The position numbers were made by a program, and so were the translations under genes. Below, piece after piece: positions 52,478-61,001 of a DNA stretch of 64,000 nucleotides. Every line of letters starts with the position of its first letter. Within the stretch, counting starts at the first letter, position 1. The notes beneath the pieces were generated by a model. The model saw only the letters and a list, made by a program, of their open reading frames with translations. It was not told where the DNA came from and searched no databases. Source of the stretch: Streptomyces sp. NBC_01294 (lineage in GTDB: Bacteria; Actinomycetota; Actinomycetes; Streptomycetales; Streptomycetaceae); contig NZ_CP108423.1 of NCBI RefSeq assembly GCF_035917235.1, positions 7,221,501-7,285,500 of the forward strand, written 5' to 3'.

Positions 52478-53539
52478 GTGGAACGACGTACGGCCGACCG
52501 GCTGCTCAGGGCGCGCGCACAGGCCATCGGGGGCGAGGTCCGGGAGGACTCGGTCGCCGCCGTCCTCGACCGCGTGCTCGCCGTCCAGGCCCAGGACCTG
52601 CCCGCGGCGGAACTCGGGCTGCGGGTGCGGGCCCGCGGGCTGACCCGGGACGCGGTGCGCCGGGCCACCGACACGGAACGTACGGCCGTCCGCGGCTGGT
52701 TCATGCGCGGCACCCTCCAGCTCGTGCCGGCCGCCGACGCCCGGTGGCTGCTGGCCCTCCTCGGCCCGGTCCACCTCGCCCTCGCCGCCCGGCGGCTGCG
52801 CGAACTCGGCCTCGACGAGTCCCTGTGCGCGCGCTCGGAGCGGCTCATCGCCGACGCCGTCGACGGGGAGGGGCCGCTGACCCGCGCGCAGCTCACCGAC
52901 CGGCTCACGACCCTCGGCGTCGATCCGAAGGGGCAGTCCGCCTTCCACCTGATCCGCCGCGCGGCGCTGACCGGCCGCATCTGCCACGGACCGCAGCGGG
53001 ACGGCGAGGCCACCTTCGTCCTGCTCGACGACTGGCTGCCCGCCACCGGCCCCCTGCCTTTCACCGGAGCGGCCGCCGAACGGGAACTGGCGCGGCGCTA
53101 CCGCCTGGCCCACGGGCCCTGCGACGCCCTGGACTTCGTCCACTGGTCGGGGCTGAAGACCACCACGGGCAGGAACGCCTGGGCCGCCGTACCGGACCCC
53201 GGGCCCGAGGCGCCGCCCGCTCCCGCAGACCCCGACGTACGGCTGCTGCCGGCCTACGACAACTACCTCGTCGGCTACCGCGGCCGGGAGCTGTCGGTGC
53301 CCGCGGAACACGAACGCCTGGTGTGGCCCGGAGGCGGGCAGATCCGTGCCACCGTGCTGGTCGACGGCCTGGCCATCGGCACCTGGTCGGGAGGCCGCCG
53401 CGGGGCGCCGGTGACGGTCGAGCCCTTTCCCGGGGCCGAGCCCTTGCCCCCGGCCGTGGCCGCCGGGATCGCCCGCGAGTGCGCCGACGTCGCACGCTTC
53501 TCCGGCGGAAGCGATCGCCCGCCCACCGGCGATCCGTAG
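52478..53539 (+). CDS. Winged helix DNA-binding domain-containing protein (HTH_42-like)
   Basis: A 353-residue protein of the actinobacterial winged-helix group: RLLRARAQAIGGEVREDSVAAVLDRVLAVQAQDLPAAELGLRVRARG, then RGWFMRGTLQLVPAADARWLLAL and GKGPLT-like tandem winged helices, ending with a beta-rich part (VRLLPAYDNYLVGYRGREL...VLVDGLAIGTW). Related proteins are the AlkZ/YcaQ DNA glycosylases that unhook crosslinks; the QxQ-type catalytic motif of that family is suggested by 'VQAQD' near residue 38, but glycosylase activity is inference. GTG at 52478. Confidence 0.82.
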   Translation: MERRTADRLLRARAQAIGGEVREDSVAAVLDRVLAVQAQDLPAAELGLRVRARGLTRDAVRRATDTERTAVRGWFMRGTLQLVPAADARWLLALLGPVHLALAARRLRELGLDESLCARSERLIADAVDGEGPLTRAQLTDRLTTLGVDPKGQSAFHLIRRAALTGRICHGPQRDGEATFVLLDDWLPATGPLPFTGAAAERELARRYRLAHGPCDALDFVHWSGLKTTTGRNAWAAVPDPGPEAPPAPADPDVRLLPAYDNYLVGYRGRELSVPAEHERLVWPGGGQIRATVLVDGLAIGTWSGGRRGAPVTVEPFPGAEPLPPAVAAGIARECADVARFSGGSDRPPTGDP

Positions 53540-53830
53540 TCCCGTCCCAGGCTCCGTCCCCGGATCCGTCACTGGTCCGTTGGCCGGGCCATGGCCGATG
53601 CTCCTCCCGTCCGGCTGTACCAATGGCTCACCCCCGGCGGCCGGAGTTGAGCCAGTGGGCTCACAGGTGCTTATCTGTGGTGTATCCATTTACTTGTGGC
53701 GCCGCGCGGCGCCGGACGGCAACGAGGCCGGTTCCGGAGCGCGGCGCCTTCGCTGTGCCCGTCTGCCGCCCACCACCCCCGGGCGGCGTCGGCCGGCGCG
53801 CATCACCTGCAAGGGGGGCGGCACACCGCC
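53540..53830 (+). other. Leader region of the FUSC transporter gene
   Basis: These 291 bases contain no recognisable gene. The stretch 53660-53700 (TTATCTGTGG, TGTATCCATTTACTTG) is the only AT-rich patch and probably holds the promoter; TCACAG...CTGTGG at about 53660-53679 is a short inverted repeat. A 16-bp palindrome, GGCGCCGCGCGGCGCC, follows near 53699-53714. Confidence 0.4.
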
Positions 53831-55342
53831 GTGAAGAGGATGTTCGTGGCTCCGGATCCGGGGCGAATGAGACTCAGGACCTCGGCCCGCGCGGTCATCG
53901 GCGTCGCCGCCGCCGTCGCCCTGGCCGAGCTCTGCGGTCTCTCCCTGACCGCCTCCATCACCGGAGGACTGGCGGCCCTGCTCGCCCTCTTCACCGTCAC
54001 CGACACGACCGTGCGCCGTCAGGCGGTCACCACCGCCCTGCTGCCGGCCGCCGGATTCCCGGTCCTGGCCCTCGCCACCACCCTGCACGGGGTGACCCCC
54101 GCCCGGGACGCCGTCTTCGTCCTCGTCGTCTTCTGCGGGGTCTACGCCCGCCGCTGGGGCCCGCGCGGACACGCGCTCGGGATCTTCGCGTTCATGAACT
54201 TCTTCATCACGCAGTTCCTGCACGCCGTCCCCGCCCAGCTCCCGGAGCTGTACGCCGCCGTGGGCCTGGCCCTGGCCGCCGCCGGCGCCGTGCGCTTCCT
54301 GCTCTGGCCCATCGAGCGGCGCACCCCGCCGCCCGCCGCACCCGCGCCGCTGCCCGGGCGGGGACTGGCCCGGCCCACCACCCGCCAGGCCTTCCAGGCC
54401 ACCGCCGCGTGCGCCGTGGCCCTCGCCATCGGGCAGGTGCTCTCCGAGGACCGCTGGTACTGGGCCGTCGGCACGGCCTGGTGGATCTTCGTCAACACCG
54501 CCTCGCGCGGCGAGACCCTGGTACGGGGCTTCCGCCGCGTGCTCGGCACCGTTGTCGGCGTCGCCGCCGGCGTGCTGATCGCCATCCCGCTGAACGGCGC
54601 GCCCGCGCCCACCGCCCTGCTCGTCGCGGCGTGCGTCTTCGCGATCTTCTACACGGCCGCGGTCTCGTACAGCTGGATGATCCTGGCGGTCACCCTGATG
54701 GCCGGGCTGCTCTACGGCCTGCTGGGGGTGCTGGACCCGGGCCTGCTCGTGCTGCGCCTGGAGGAGACGGCCGTCGGCGCGGTGTGCGCCGCGCTGGCCG
54801 TGGTCCTCGTGCTGCCGGTCACCACCCACGCCACGAACGACGCCTGGATCCAGCGCGCGCTGCACTGCGTCCACGCGGCCACGGCCCAGGCCACCGCCCG
54901 CCTCGCCGGCTCCCCGACGGCCGATCCGGCGCCGCACGCGGCCGAGCTGGAGACCCTGCTGGCCCGGGTCCGGATGGCGCTCGCCCCGCTGGTCCACCCG
55001 CTCAGCCCGTTCCGCGCCCGCAAGGCCCGCGCCGGACAGGTCATCGCGCTGCTGGACGCCTGCGCCCGCGAGGTGCGCGGGCTGGTGGCCGTCGCCGGCG
55101 ACCCGGACGCCAGCCACGACGCGCGCCTCGCCGCGGCCTGCTGGCGCGTCGAGGCGGCGGTGGAGGCGCTCACCGCGGACCGGCGGGCCGCGGGCGGGCC
55201 CGCCGCCGCGCGCGACACCGTGCCGCACGCCGCCGCCACCGAACCCGCGCTCGCCCACCTGCAGAGCCTGGAGCGGGCGCTCTCCGAACTCGCCACCCCG
55301 CTGGGCAGCGACCCGCGGGCGCCGTTCGTCGTCAGCGCCTGA
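53831..55342 (+). CDS. FUSC family membrane protein (aromatic acid exporter-like)
   Basis: A 503-residue membrane protein made of two similar halves, each with four to five hydrophobic helices: AVIGVAAAVALAELCGLSLTASITGGLAALLALFTVTDTTVRRQAV in the first and TRQAFQATAACAVALAIGQVLSEDRWYWAVGTAWWIFVNTASRGETLVRGFRRVLGTVVGVAAGVLI in the second. The latter is the FUSC signature region. The C-terminal 170 residues are a soluble helical domain. Family members export aromatic acids or drugs. The start GTG 53831 is chosen to include the whole first helix; ATG 53840 or 53867 are possible. Its last 11 bases overlap the convergent HelD-type gene. Confidence 0.85.
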   Translation: MKRMFVAPDPGRMRLRTSARAVIGVAAAVALAELCGLSLTASITGGLAALLALFTVTDTTVRRQAVTTALLPAAGFPVLALATTLHGVTPARDAVFVLVVFCGVYARRWGPRGHALGIFAFMNFFITQFLHAVPAQLPELYAAVGLALAAAGAVRFLLWPIERRTPPPAAPAPLPGRGLARPTTRQAFQATAACAVALAIGQVLSEDRWYWAVGTAWWIFVNTASRGETLVRGFRRVLGTVVGVAAGVLIAIPLNGAPAPTALLVAACVFAIFYTAAVSYSWMILAVTLMAGLLYGLLGVLDPGLLVLRLEETAVGAVCAALAVVLVLPVTTHATNDAWIQRALHCVHAATAQATARLAGSPTADPAPHAAELETLLARVRMALAPLVHPLSPFRARKARAGQVIALLDACAREVRGLVAVAGDPDASHDARLAAACWRVEAAVEALTADRRAAGGPAAARDTVPHAAATEPALAHLQSLERALSELATPLGSDPRAPFVVSA

Positions 55343-57635
55343 GCAGCCCGACCCCGGCCCCGTCCCGCGCCAGCCCGGCCGGCAGCCGGCCGGGGGTGTG
55401 CACCACCCCGAGGGCCTGGGTGGCCCGGGTCAGGGCCACGTACAGGTCGCTCGGCCGGAAATCGGCCGGCTCCACCACGATCACCGTGTCGAACTCCAGC
55501 CCCTTGGCCTGCCGCGGGTCCAGCAGGACCACCTCCCGGGTCAGGTCCGGCTCCGCGCCCGCCCGTACCCCCGGCAGCACGTCGGCCAGCGCCGCGTGCC
55601 GCGCCCGCGGCGCGATCACCGCGAGCCGTCCCTCGGCCGGGCGCTCAAGCTCCACGGCCTCCGCGACCGCCGCCGCGAGGTCCCCGGCCTCGCGCGCCCA
55701 CGGCCGCACCCCGGTGGCCCGTACCGAACGCGGCGGCGCGAAGCCGGGATCGCGCTCGCGCAGCACGGCCGCCGCCACCTCCATGATCTCGGCCGGCGTG
55801 CGGTAGTTGACCCCCAGCCGGACCAGCTCCCAGCGCTCGCCCACGTACGGGGACAGGATCTGGTCCCAGCCGCCGCAGCCCGCCTCGTCGGCGGTCTGCG
55901 CCGGGTCGCCGACCAGGGTCATCGACCGGGTCGGGCAGCGCCGCATCAGCAGCCGCCACGCCATCGGGGACAGCTCCTGCGCCTCGTCCACGATGACGTG
56001 CCCGAACGCCCAGGTCCGGTCGGCCGCCGCCCGCTCGGCCGTGCTCCGGTGGTCGGCCTCCTCCTGGCGCTCGGCCATCCGCTCGGCGTCGATGATGTCG
56101 TGCGCCGCGAGGTACTCGTTCTCCTCGTCCTCGAACTCGTACGACTGCGAGCCCGCGGACACGTTCAGCACCCCTTGCGCGTACGCGATGCGCTGCTGCC
56201 GCTCCCGTTCCTCGGCGGCGCGGCGGGCGCTGTCGTCCTCCCCGAGCAGCTCGGCCGCCTCGTCCAGCAGCGGCACGTCGGCCGGGGTCCAGTCCGGCCG
56301 CGCCGACGGGGCGCGCCGGATCAGCTCGGCCTCGTCCGCGGGCAGGTGCGCGGGGTCCGCCAGGAAGTCGCCGATCAGCTGCTCGGGGGTGAGGGAGGGC
56401 CACAGCGAGTCGATCGCCGCGTGCACGGCGGAGCTCATCGCGATCTCCTTGCCGAGCTGCGCGACATCGTCCGAGCCGAGCAGGTTCGGACCGCCGTACG
56501 GGTCGGCGCCCAGCCGGTCCGCGAGCTGCGCGGTGAGGGCGTCGATGATCCGGAACGCGAAGGAGGGGCGCGCCTGGTTGTGCGGCAGCCCGGTGGCCCG
56601 GGCCCCGTCCCTCGCCTCGTACGCCATCGTGCGGTCCAGCAGCAGCGTCCCGTAGTCGTCGTGGTCGATCTCCAGCGCCGGCTCGGGGACCGTGTCGTAC
56701 TCCTCGCCCGTGTCCTGCGGCAGGGTCTCCGGCAGGCACTGCCGGTCGGCCACGACCCGGGCGAGGACCTCCGCCATCGCGGCCCGGCCCTTGACCGCGG
56801 CGGCCCCGGGGCGGTCGGTGCCGGTCGCGCGGACGCCGGGGAAGAGCTCGCCCGGGCTGGAGAGCAGCACGCCCGTCTCGCCGAGGGCCGGCAGCACCCC
56901 GCCGATGTAGCCGAGGAACGCCGGGCCCGGTCCGACGATCAGCACGCCGCGCCGGGCGAGCAGCTCCCGGTGGGCGTACAGCAGGAACGCGGCGCGGTGC
57001 AGGGCGACCGCGGTCTTGCCCGTGCCGGGTCCGCCCTCGACGACGAGCACCCCGCGGTGCGTGGTGCGGATGACCCGGTCCTGCTCGGCCTGGATGGTGC
57101 GCACGATGTCGTGCATGCGGCCGGTCCGGGCGGCGTCGAGCGCGGCGAGCAGCACGGCGTCCGCGTCGGCGCCCTCGTACCCGGTGCGCTCCGCGTCGGC
57201 CAGGTCGAGGATCTCGTCGTGCAGGGCGGTGACCGCGCGCCCCCGGCTGCTGATGTGGCGACGGCGGCGAAGCCCCATGGGGGTATGGCCGGTGGCGAGG
57301 TAGAACGGGCGGGCCACCTTCGCGCGCCAGTCCAGGACCAGCGGTGTGCGTTCCGCGTCGTCCGCGCGGATTCCGATCCGGCCGATGTGGTGGTCACGGC
57401 CGTCGGAAAACTCCAGACGGCCGAAACAGAGGCCGTTCTCACCCGCATTCAGAGCGGAAAGCAGGCCGGACTGCTCGGCGACCAGGACATCCCGCTCCAG
57501 GCGCGCCTGTGCGCCGTTCCCGACCTCGCGCAATGCTCCCTCGACCGCGCGTCCGGCCTGGTCACGCAGTTGGTCGAGGCGCACATAGAGATCGGTGATG
57601 AATTGCTGCTCTTCCTGGAATTCCTCGGTTGACAA
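55332..57635 (-). CDS. HelD-type RNA polymerase-associated helicase
   Basis: A 767-residue UvrD/Rep-like ATPase of the HelD group. The N-terminal coiled-coil arm (STEEFQEEQQFITDLYVRLDQLRDQAGRAVEGALREVGNG) can reach into the polymerase secondary channel; IGRIGIRADD...PLVLDWRAKVARPFYLATGHTPMGLRRRRHI is the HelD-specific region; motifs are VEGGPGTGKTAVALHRAAFLLY (Walker A), IVDEAQELSPM (motif II) and VGDPAQT (motif III). HelD removes stalled polymerase from DNA; the actinobacterial relative HelR gives rifamycin resistance. TTG at 57635 is chosen since AGGAG lies five bases upstream and the protein then begins exactly at the family's conserved STEEF-type start. Confidence 0.92.
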   Translation of the reverse strand: MSTEEFQEEQQFITDLYVRLDQLRDQAGRAVEGALREVGNGAQARLERDVLVAEQSGLLSALNAGENGLCFGRLEFSDGRDHHIGRIGIRADDAERTPLVLDWRAKVARPFYLATGHTPMGLRRRRHISSRGRAVTALHDEILDLADAERTGYEGADADAVLLAALDAARTGRMHDIVRTIQAEQDRVIRTTHRGVLVVEGGPGTGKTAVALHRAAFLLYAHRELLARRGVLIVGPGPAFLGYIGGVLPALGETGVLLSSPGELFPGVRATGTDRPGAAAVKGRAAMAEVLARVVADRQCLPETLPQDTGEEYDTVPEPALEIDHDDYGTLLLDRTMAYEARDGARATGLPHNQARPSFAFRIIDALTAQLADRLGADPYGGPNLLGSDDVAQLGKEIAMSSAVHAAIDSLWPSLTPEQLIGDFLADPAHLPADEAELIRRAPSARPDWTPADVPLLDEAAELLGEDDSARRAAEERERQQRIAYAQGVLNVSAGSQSYEFEDEENEYLAAHDIIDAERMAERQEEADHRSTAERAAADRTWAFGHVIVDEAQELSPMAWRLLMRRCPTRSMTLVGDPAQTADEAGCGGWDQILSPYVGERWELVRLGVNYRTPAEIMEVAAAVLRERDPGFAPPRSVRATGVRPWAREAGDLAAAVAEAVELERPAEGRLAVIAPRARHAALADVLPGVRAGAEPDLTREVVLLDPRQAKGLEFDTVIVVEPADFRPSDLYVALTRATQALGVVHTPGRLPAGLARDGAGVGLLRR

Positions 57636-57676
57636 TTGCACTCCTGCCGCGATACAGTGTCCTCGAAAGCTTCCCC

Positions 57677-57703
57677 ATGTCTTCGGTTTCAACGAAGTCA
57701 TGA
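57677..57703 (+). CDS. Putative 8-residue leader peptide upstream of the SatA-like gene
   Basis: An ATG-started frame coding MSSVSTKS and ending TGA, in the leader of the acetyltransferase gene, 23 bases before a terminator-like hairpin. A small stem (CTTCG at 57681-57685 with CGAAG at 57693-57697) lies inside it. The ribosome site is weak (GAAAGC). It is listed because short leader frames are a hallmark of ribosome-sensed attenuation; translation is not shown. Confidence 0.3.
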   Translation: MSSVSTKS

Positions 57704-57726
57704 ATCAATGAATATACTCCTCTTCC

Positions 57727-57760
57727 TCCCTCGGCAGCGAATTCCGCCGGGGGATTTTTT
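57727..57760 (+). terminator. Intrinsic terminator in the SatA-like gene leader (attenuator candidate)
   Basis: TCCCTCGGC at 57727-57735 pairs with GCCGGGGGA at 57746-57754 (nine pairs, one G-T), with a 10-base loop, and six T residues follow at 57755-57760. This is a textbook rho-independent terminator, rare in such GC-rich DNA, and it lies 16 bases before the acetyltransferase ATG, downstream of the only place its promoter can be. It therefore probably controls that gene by attenuation. Confidence 0.7.
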
Positions 57761-57776
57761 GCGTACCGTGGATCCC

Positions 57777-58364
57777 ATGACCACCGCACACGGCTCCGCC
57801 GACGGCATCGTCTACCGCCTCGCCCGCCCGGAGGACGCCGGCGCCATCGAGGCCCTGGACAGCTCCTTCACCACCGCCACGGTCTTCGAGGTGACCGCCT
57901 CCGACGCCGGCCTCGGCTTCCTGCTCCGCGAGGTCCCCGTGGACCCGCCCGTGCACAAGGTGTTCCCACCCGAGGAGCACGACGAGCAGGGCTCCGGCGG
58001 CGCCGCGGGCCCGGACGTGGAAGCGGACGCGCGCACCTTCGTGGCGCTCGACGGCGGCGAGGTGTGCGGTTTCGCCGCCGTGGGCTACGCCGGGTGGAAC
58101 CGGCGGCTGACGATCGAGGACATCGAGGTCTCGCTTGGCCACCGGGGCCGCGGCATCGGCCGCGCACTGATGGAGCACGCGGCGGAGTTCGCCCGTGAAC
58201 GGGGCGCGGATCACCTGTGGTTGGAGGTCAGCACGGTCAACGCCCCGGCCGTGCACGCCTACCGGCGCATGGGCTTCGGCTTCTGCGGCCTCGACACGAC
58301 CCTGTACGGCGGCACGCCGTCCGCCGGCGAGCAGGCGCTCTACATGAGCCGCCCCTGCCGCTGA
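57777..58364 (+). CDS. satA: GNAT acetyltransferase, streptothricin acetyltransferase-like
   Basis: A 195-residue N-acetyltransferase. It resembles the streptothricin acetyltransferases of streptomycetes along its length: LDSSFTTATVFEVTASDAGLGFLLREVPVDPPVHKVFP, an acidic linker, GFAAVGYAGWNRRLTIEDIEVSLGHRGRGIGRALMEHAAEFARERGADHLWLEV (GNAT motif A with RGRGIG) and NAPAVHAYRRMGFGFCGLDTTLY...EQALYMSRPC. It would acetylate streptothricin or a related compound and give resistance. ATG 57777 matches the expected N-terminus; in-frame ATG 57708 and GTG 57768 exist. No streptothricin biosynthesis genes are in the window, so it is a stand-alone resistance gene. It is divergent from the HelD-type gene. 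Confidence 0.87.
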   Translation: MTTAHGSADGIVYRLARPEDAGAIEALDSSFTTATVFEVTASDAGLGFLLREVPVDPPVHKVFPPEEHDEQGSGGAAGPDVEADARTFVALDGGEVCGFAAVGYAGWNRRLTIEDIEVSLGHRGRGIGRALMEHAAEFARERGADHLWLEVSTVNAPAVHAYRRMGFGFCGLDTTLYGGTPSAGEQALYMSRPCR

Positions 58365-58602
58365 CGCGCTCGCGCGACGCCCGCGCGCGATGCCCCGCGC
58401 GCTCAACTCCCGGACTGCGCGGGATCGTACGCCCTTGCGATCCCCGTCCGCAGCCGGATCCGTGAGGATCACTCGGAGGAGTGTTACGGGCCCGCCGATC
58501 CCGCGGCGCTGACCTGCGGCATGTACAACGGGTAATTGTTTATTGCACATTCATCCGGCACGTACAGGGTGGATCTGGTCGGACAGGGGGTAACCGCCCG
58601 GA

Positions 58603-59739
58603 ATGGAAATTCTTCAACAGCGCTCCACCACCGCTCAGGTGTGGGAAGCGGCCGAGGAGTTCATCCGACTCTTCCACCGGGAGAATACGGACGCAGGTGA
58701 TCCGCGGGCCCGGCTCGCCGCCGTACGGGCCGAGCTCGCGGAGACCGGAAGCTACGTGCACACCCCCGAGGAGCTGGTCCACGGGGCGCGCGTCGCCTGG
58801 CGCAACAGCAACCGCTGCATAGGCAGGCTCTACTGGAACTCACTGCGCGTCCGCGACCGCCGCGGGCTGACCGACTCCGACGACATCGCCGCCGAGTGCT
58901 TCGAGCACCTGCGCGAGGCGACCAACGGCGGCCGGGTCAGACCCACCATCACGGTCTTCGCGCCGGACACCCCGGACCGCCCGGGGCCGTTGATCTGGAG
59001 CGAGCAGCTCGTCAGGTACGCCGGCTACGGCGACCACCCCTCGATAACCGTCGGCGACGCCCGCAACGCGCCGCTCACCGAGGCCCTCCTCCAGCTCGGC
59101 TGGCCCGGCGGCGCCGGCACCCCCTTCGACCTGCTTCCGCTGGTGGTCCAGGGTGTCGACGACAAACCCCGCTGGTTCGACACCCCCGCGGACGCCGTCC
59201 TGGAGGTGCCGATCGCCCACCCCGACGGCGACGGCTGGGCGGACTGGGGACTGCGCTGGCACGCCGTCCCCGCCATCTCCAACATGTGCCTGGAGATCGG
59301 CGGCCTCCACTACCCGGCCGCCCCGTTCAACGGCTGGTACATGGGCACCGAGATCGGCGCGCGCAACCTCGCCGACACCGACCGCTACAACCTCCTGCCC
59401 GCCGTCGCCCGGCGCCTGGGTCTGGACACCTCCAGCGACCGCTCCCTCTGGAAGGACCGCGCGCTCGTCGAGCTCAACCGGGCGGTCCTGCACTCCTTCG
59501 ACCGCGCCGGGGTCACCATCGCCGACCACCACACCGAGTCCCGGCGTTTCCTGTCCCACATGGAACGGGAGCAGCGCAAGGGGCGGGAGGTGGGCGCCGA
59601 CTGGTCCTGGATCGTGCCGCCGATCTCCGGCTCCGCGACCCCGGTCTTCCACCGCACCTACGAGGACCGCGAGAGCAGTACGGCGTACGTCCACCACGCC
59701 GGAGCGCAAGAACGGGCGCAGGGGCGGGATTTGGTCTAG
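58603..59739 (+). CDS. nos: Bacterial nitric oxide synthase (oxygenase domain)
   Basis: A 378-residue oxygenase-only nitric oxide synthase. ARVAWRNSNRCIGRLYWNSL carries the heme-ligand Cys72 in the invariant WRNxxRCIGR motif; GWYMGTEIGARNLADTDRYNLLP carries Glu250, which binds the arginine guanidinium; and DWSWIVPPISGSATPVFH near the end is the pterin-binding/dimer segment. It converts L-arginine to citrulline and nitric oxide using a borrowed reductase and tetrahydrobiopterin or tetrahydrofolate. In Streptomyces NOS supplies NO for tryptophan nitration in thaxtomin synthesis (TxtD), but no P450 TxtE or peptide synthetase is nearby, so signalling or protection is more likely. ATG 58603. Confidence 0.96.
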   Translation: MEILQQRSTTAQVWEAAEEFIRLFHRENTDAGDPRARLAAVRAELAETGSYVHTPEELVHGARVAWRNSNRCIGRLYWNSLRVRDRRGLTDSDDIAAECFEHLREATNGGRVRPTITVFAPDTPDRPGPLIWSEQLVRYAGYGDHPSITVGDARNAPLTEALLQLGWPGGAGTPFDLLPLVVQGVDDKPRWFDTPADAVLEVPIAHPDGDGWADWGLRWHAVPAISNMCLEIGGLHYPAAPFNGWYMGTEIGARNLADTDRYNLLPAVARRLGLDTSSDRSLWKDRALVELNRAVLHSFDRAGVTIADHHTESRRFLSHMEREQRKGREVGADWSWIVPPISGSATPVFHRTYEDRESSTAYVHHAGAQERAQGRDLV

Positions 59740-59793
59740 ACCTTCTGTTACCGTCGGCTCCGGACGATCCGACAGTGGTGAGAGGGGCTTCCT

Positions 59794-60855
59794 GTGGGCG
59801 GCGCGAGCACGGACCGAAGCGGCGTACACCGGGCCTACGTCGGCTCGTTCACCTCGGGGGGCGGCCGCGGTGTCACCACCGCGGCCGTGGACCCGCGGAC
59901 CGGAGCGCTGACCCCGCTCTCGGTCACGGCCGCCGAGGACCCCTCCTACCTCGCCGTCGCCCGGGACACCGGCCTGCTCTACGCGGTGAACGAGACCGAG
60001 CGGGGCGCGGTGACCGCCTTCCGGCCCACCACCGAGGGCCTCACCCCGCTCGGCGCGGCCGTCCGCGTCGGCGGCTCCGGGCCCACCCACCTCAGCGTGG
60101 CCGGGCGCCGGCTGCTCACCGCCAACTACACCTCGGGCAGCGTCAGCAGCCTCCCGCTCGCCGCCGACGGGAGCCCGGGCGGGCCCGCGCGCGTCCTGGC
60201 GCACCGGGGCTCCGGCCTCGACGCCGACCGGCAGGAGGCCCCGCATGCCCATCAGGTGCTGCCCGACCCGACCGGCCGCTGGGTGCTCAGCGTGGACCTC
60301 GGTACCGACGCGGTACGGGTCTGCGCGCTCGACCCGGCCACCGGGGAGCTGCGGGTGCACGGCGAGACGGCGCTGCGGGCCGGGACCGGACCCCGGCACC
60401 TGGCCTTCCATCCGGACGGCGCGGTGGTCTACGTCCTGCACGAGCTGGAGCCGCAGGTGACCGTCTGCCGCTGGAACGGGGCGGCCGGGCGGCTGGAACC
60501 GGTCGGGGAGGTTCCGGTGGCCTCCGCGGGCGCTTCAGGGGCCGTACGGGCCTACCCCTCGGCGGTCGTCGCCTCGCCCGACGGCCGGTTCGCCTGGGTG
60601 GCCGTCCGCGGCGCCGACGCCGTCGTCACGCTCTCCCTCGCCGACGGGGCCGAGAAGCCGAGGCTCACCGGAGCCGTGGACTGCGGGGGCCACTGGCCGC
60701 GGGATCTGGCCGTCGACCCGTCGGGGCGCCGGCTGTACGCGGCCAACGAGCGCTCGGGGGACGTCACCTGGTTCGACGTGGACCCGCTGACCGGGCAGCC
60801 GCACCGGGCCGGCTCGGTGGCCGTGCCCGCGGCCACCTGCGTGGTGTTCGCCTGA
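59794..60855 (+). CDS. Lactonase family protein (6-phosphogluconolactonase/YbhE-like)
   Basis: A 353-residue seven-bladed beta-propeller of the Lactonase (PF10282) type: RAYVGSFTSGGGRGV, SYLAVARDTGLLYAVNE, GSGPTHLSVAGRRLLTANYTSGSV, EAPHAHQVLPDPTGRWVLSVDLGTDAV, GPRHLAFHPDGAVVYVLHELE and YPSAVVASPDGRFAWVAVRG repeat the blade pattern, with the HAHQV segment near the active site. It opens sugar lactones in the cytosol. The start is GTG at 59794 after GAGAGGGG; it is 54 bases downstream of the NOS gene and may share its transcript. Confidence 0.9.
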   Translation: MGGASTDRSGVHRAYVGSFTSGGGRGVTTAAVDPRTGALTPLSVTAAEDPSYLAVARDTGLLYAVNETERGAVTAFRPTTEGLTPLGAAVRVGGSGPTHLSVAGRRLLTANYTSGSVSSLPLAADGSPGGPARVLAHRGSGLDADRQEAPHAHQVLPDPTGRWVLSVDLGTDAVRVCALDPATGELRVHGETALRAGTGPRHLAFHPDGAVVYVLHELEPQVTVCRWNGAAGRLEPVGEVPVASAGASGAVRAYPSAVVASPDGRFAWVAVRGADAVVTLSLADGAEKPRLTGAVDCGGHWPRDLAVDPSGRRLYAANERSGDVTWFDVDPLTGQPHRAGSVAVPAATCVVFA

Positions 60856-60933
60856 CGCGTCCGCGGAGGTGGACGGGGTGGGCGGGGTGGACGGCCGGCA
60901 CGGCCGCGTACGGCGTCCGGACGCGGGCCGGCA

Positions 60934-60988
60934 ACGGAAGGGCCCCCGCCGGCCACCGGAAACCGGGGGTCGGCGGGGGCCCTTCCGT
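60934..60988. terminator. Perfect 18-bp stem, bidirectional terminator
   Basis: ACGGAAGGGCCCCCGCCG at 60934-60951 is exactly mirrored at 60971-60988, with a 19-base loop that itself contains CCGG-AAA-CCGG. It lies between the ends of the lactonase gene (+) and the CbiX-like gene (-), the ideal place for a two-way terminator. Confidence 0.88.
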
Positions 60989-61001
60989 CGCGTCGGACGG
61001 G

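Noticed and set aside
48818..53689. A minus-strand frame of about 1600 codons
   Set aside because: It runs antisense across several well-supported plus-strand genes (histidine phosphatase, APC permease, stress protein, winged-helix protein) and shows no family resemblance.
57636..57776. Rifamycin-associated element upstream of the HelD-type gene
   Set aside because: The region has no long G/C-type inverted repeat of the kind expected; the only strong hairpin is the T-tailed terminator oriented toward the acetyltransferase gene.
58603..60855. Thaxtomin biosynthesis locus suggested by the NOS gene
   Set aside because: No TxtE-like P450, MbtH or peptide synthetase is near; the P450 at 46161 has no link to it in distance or orientation.
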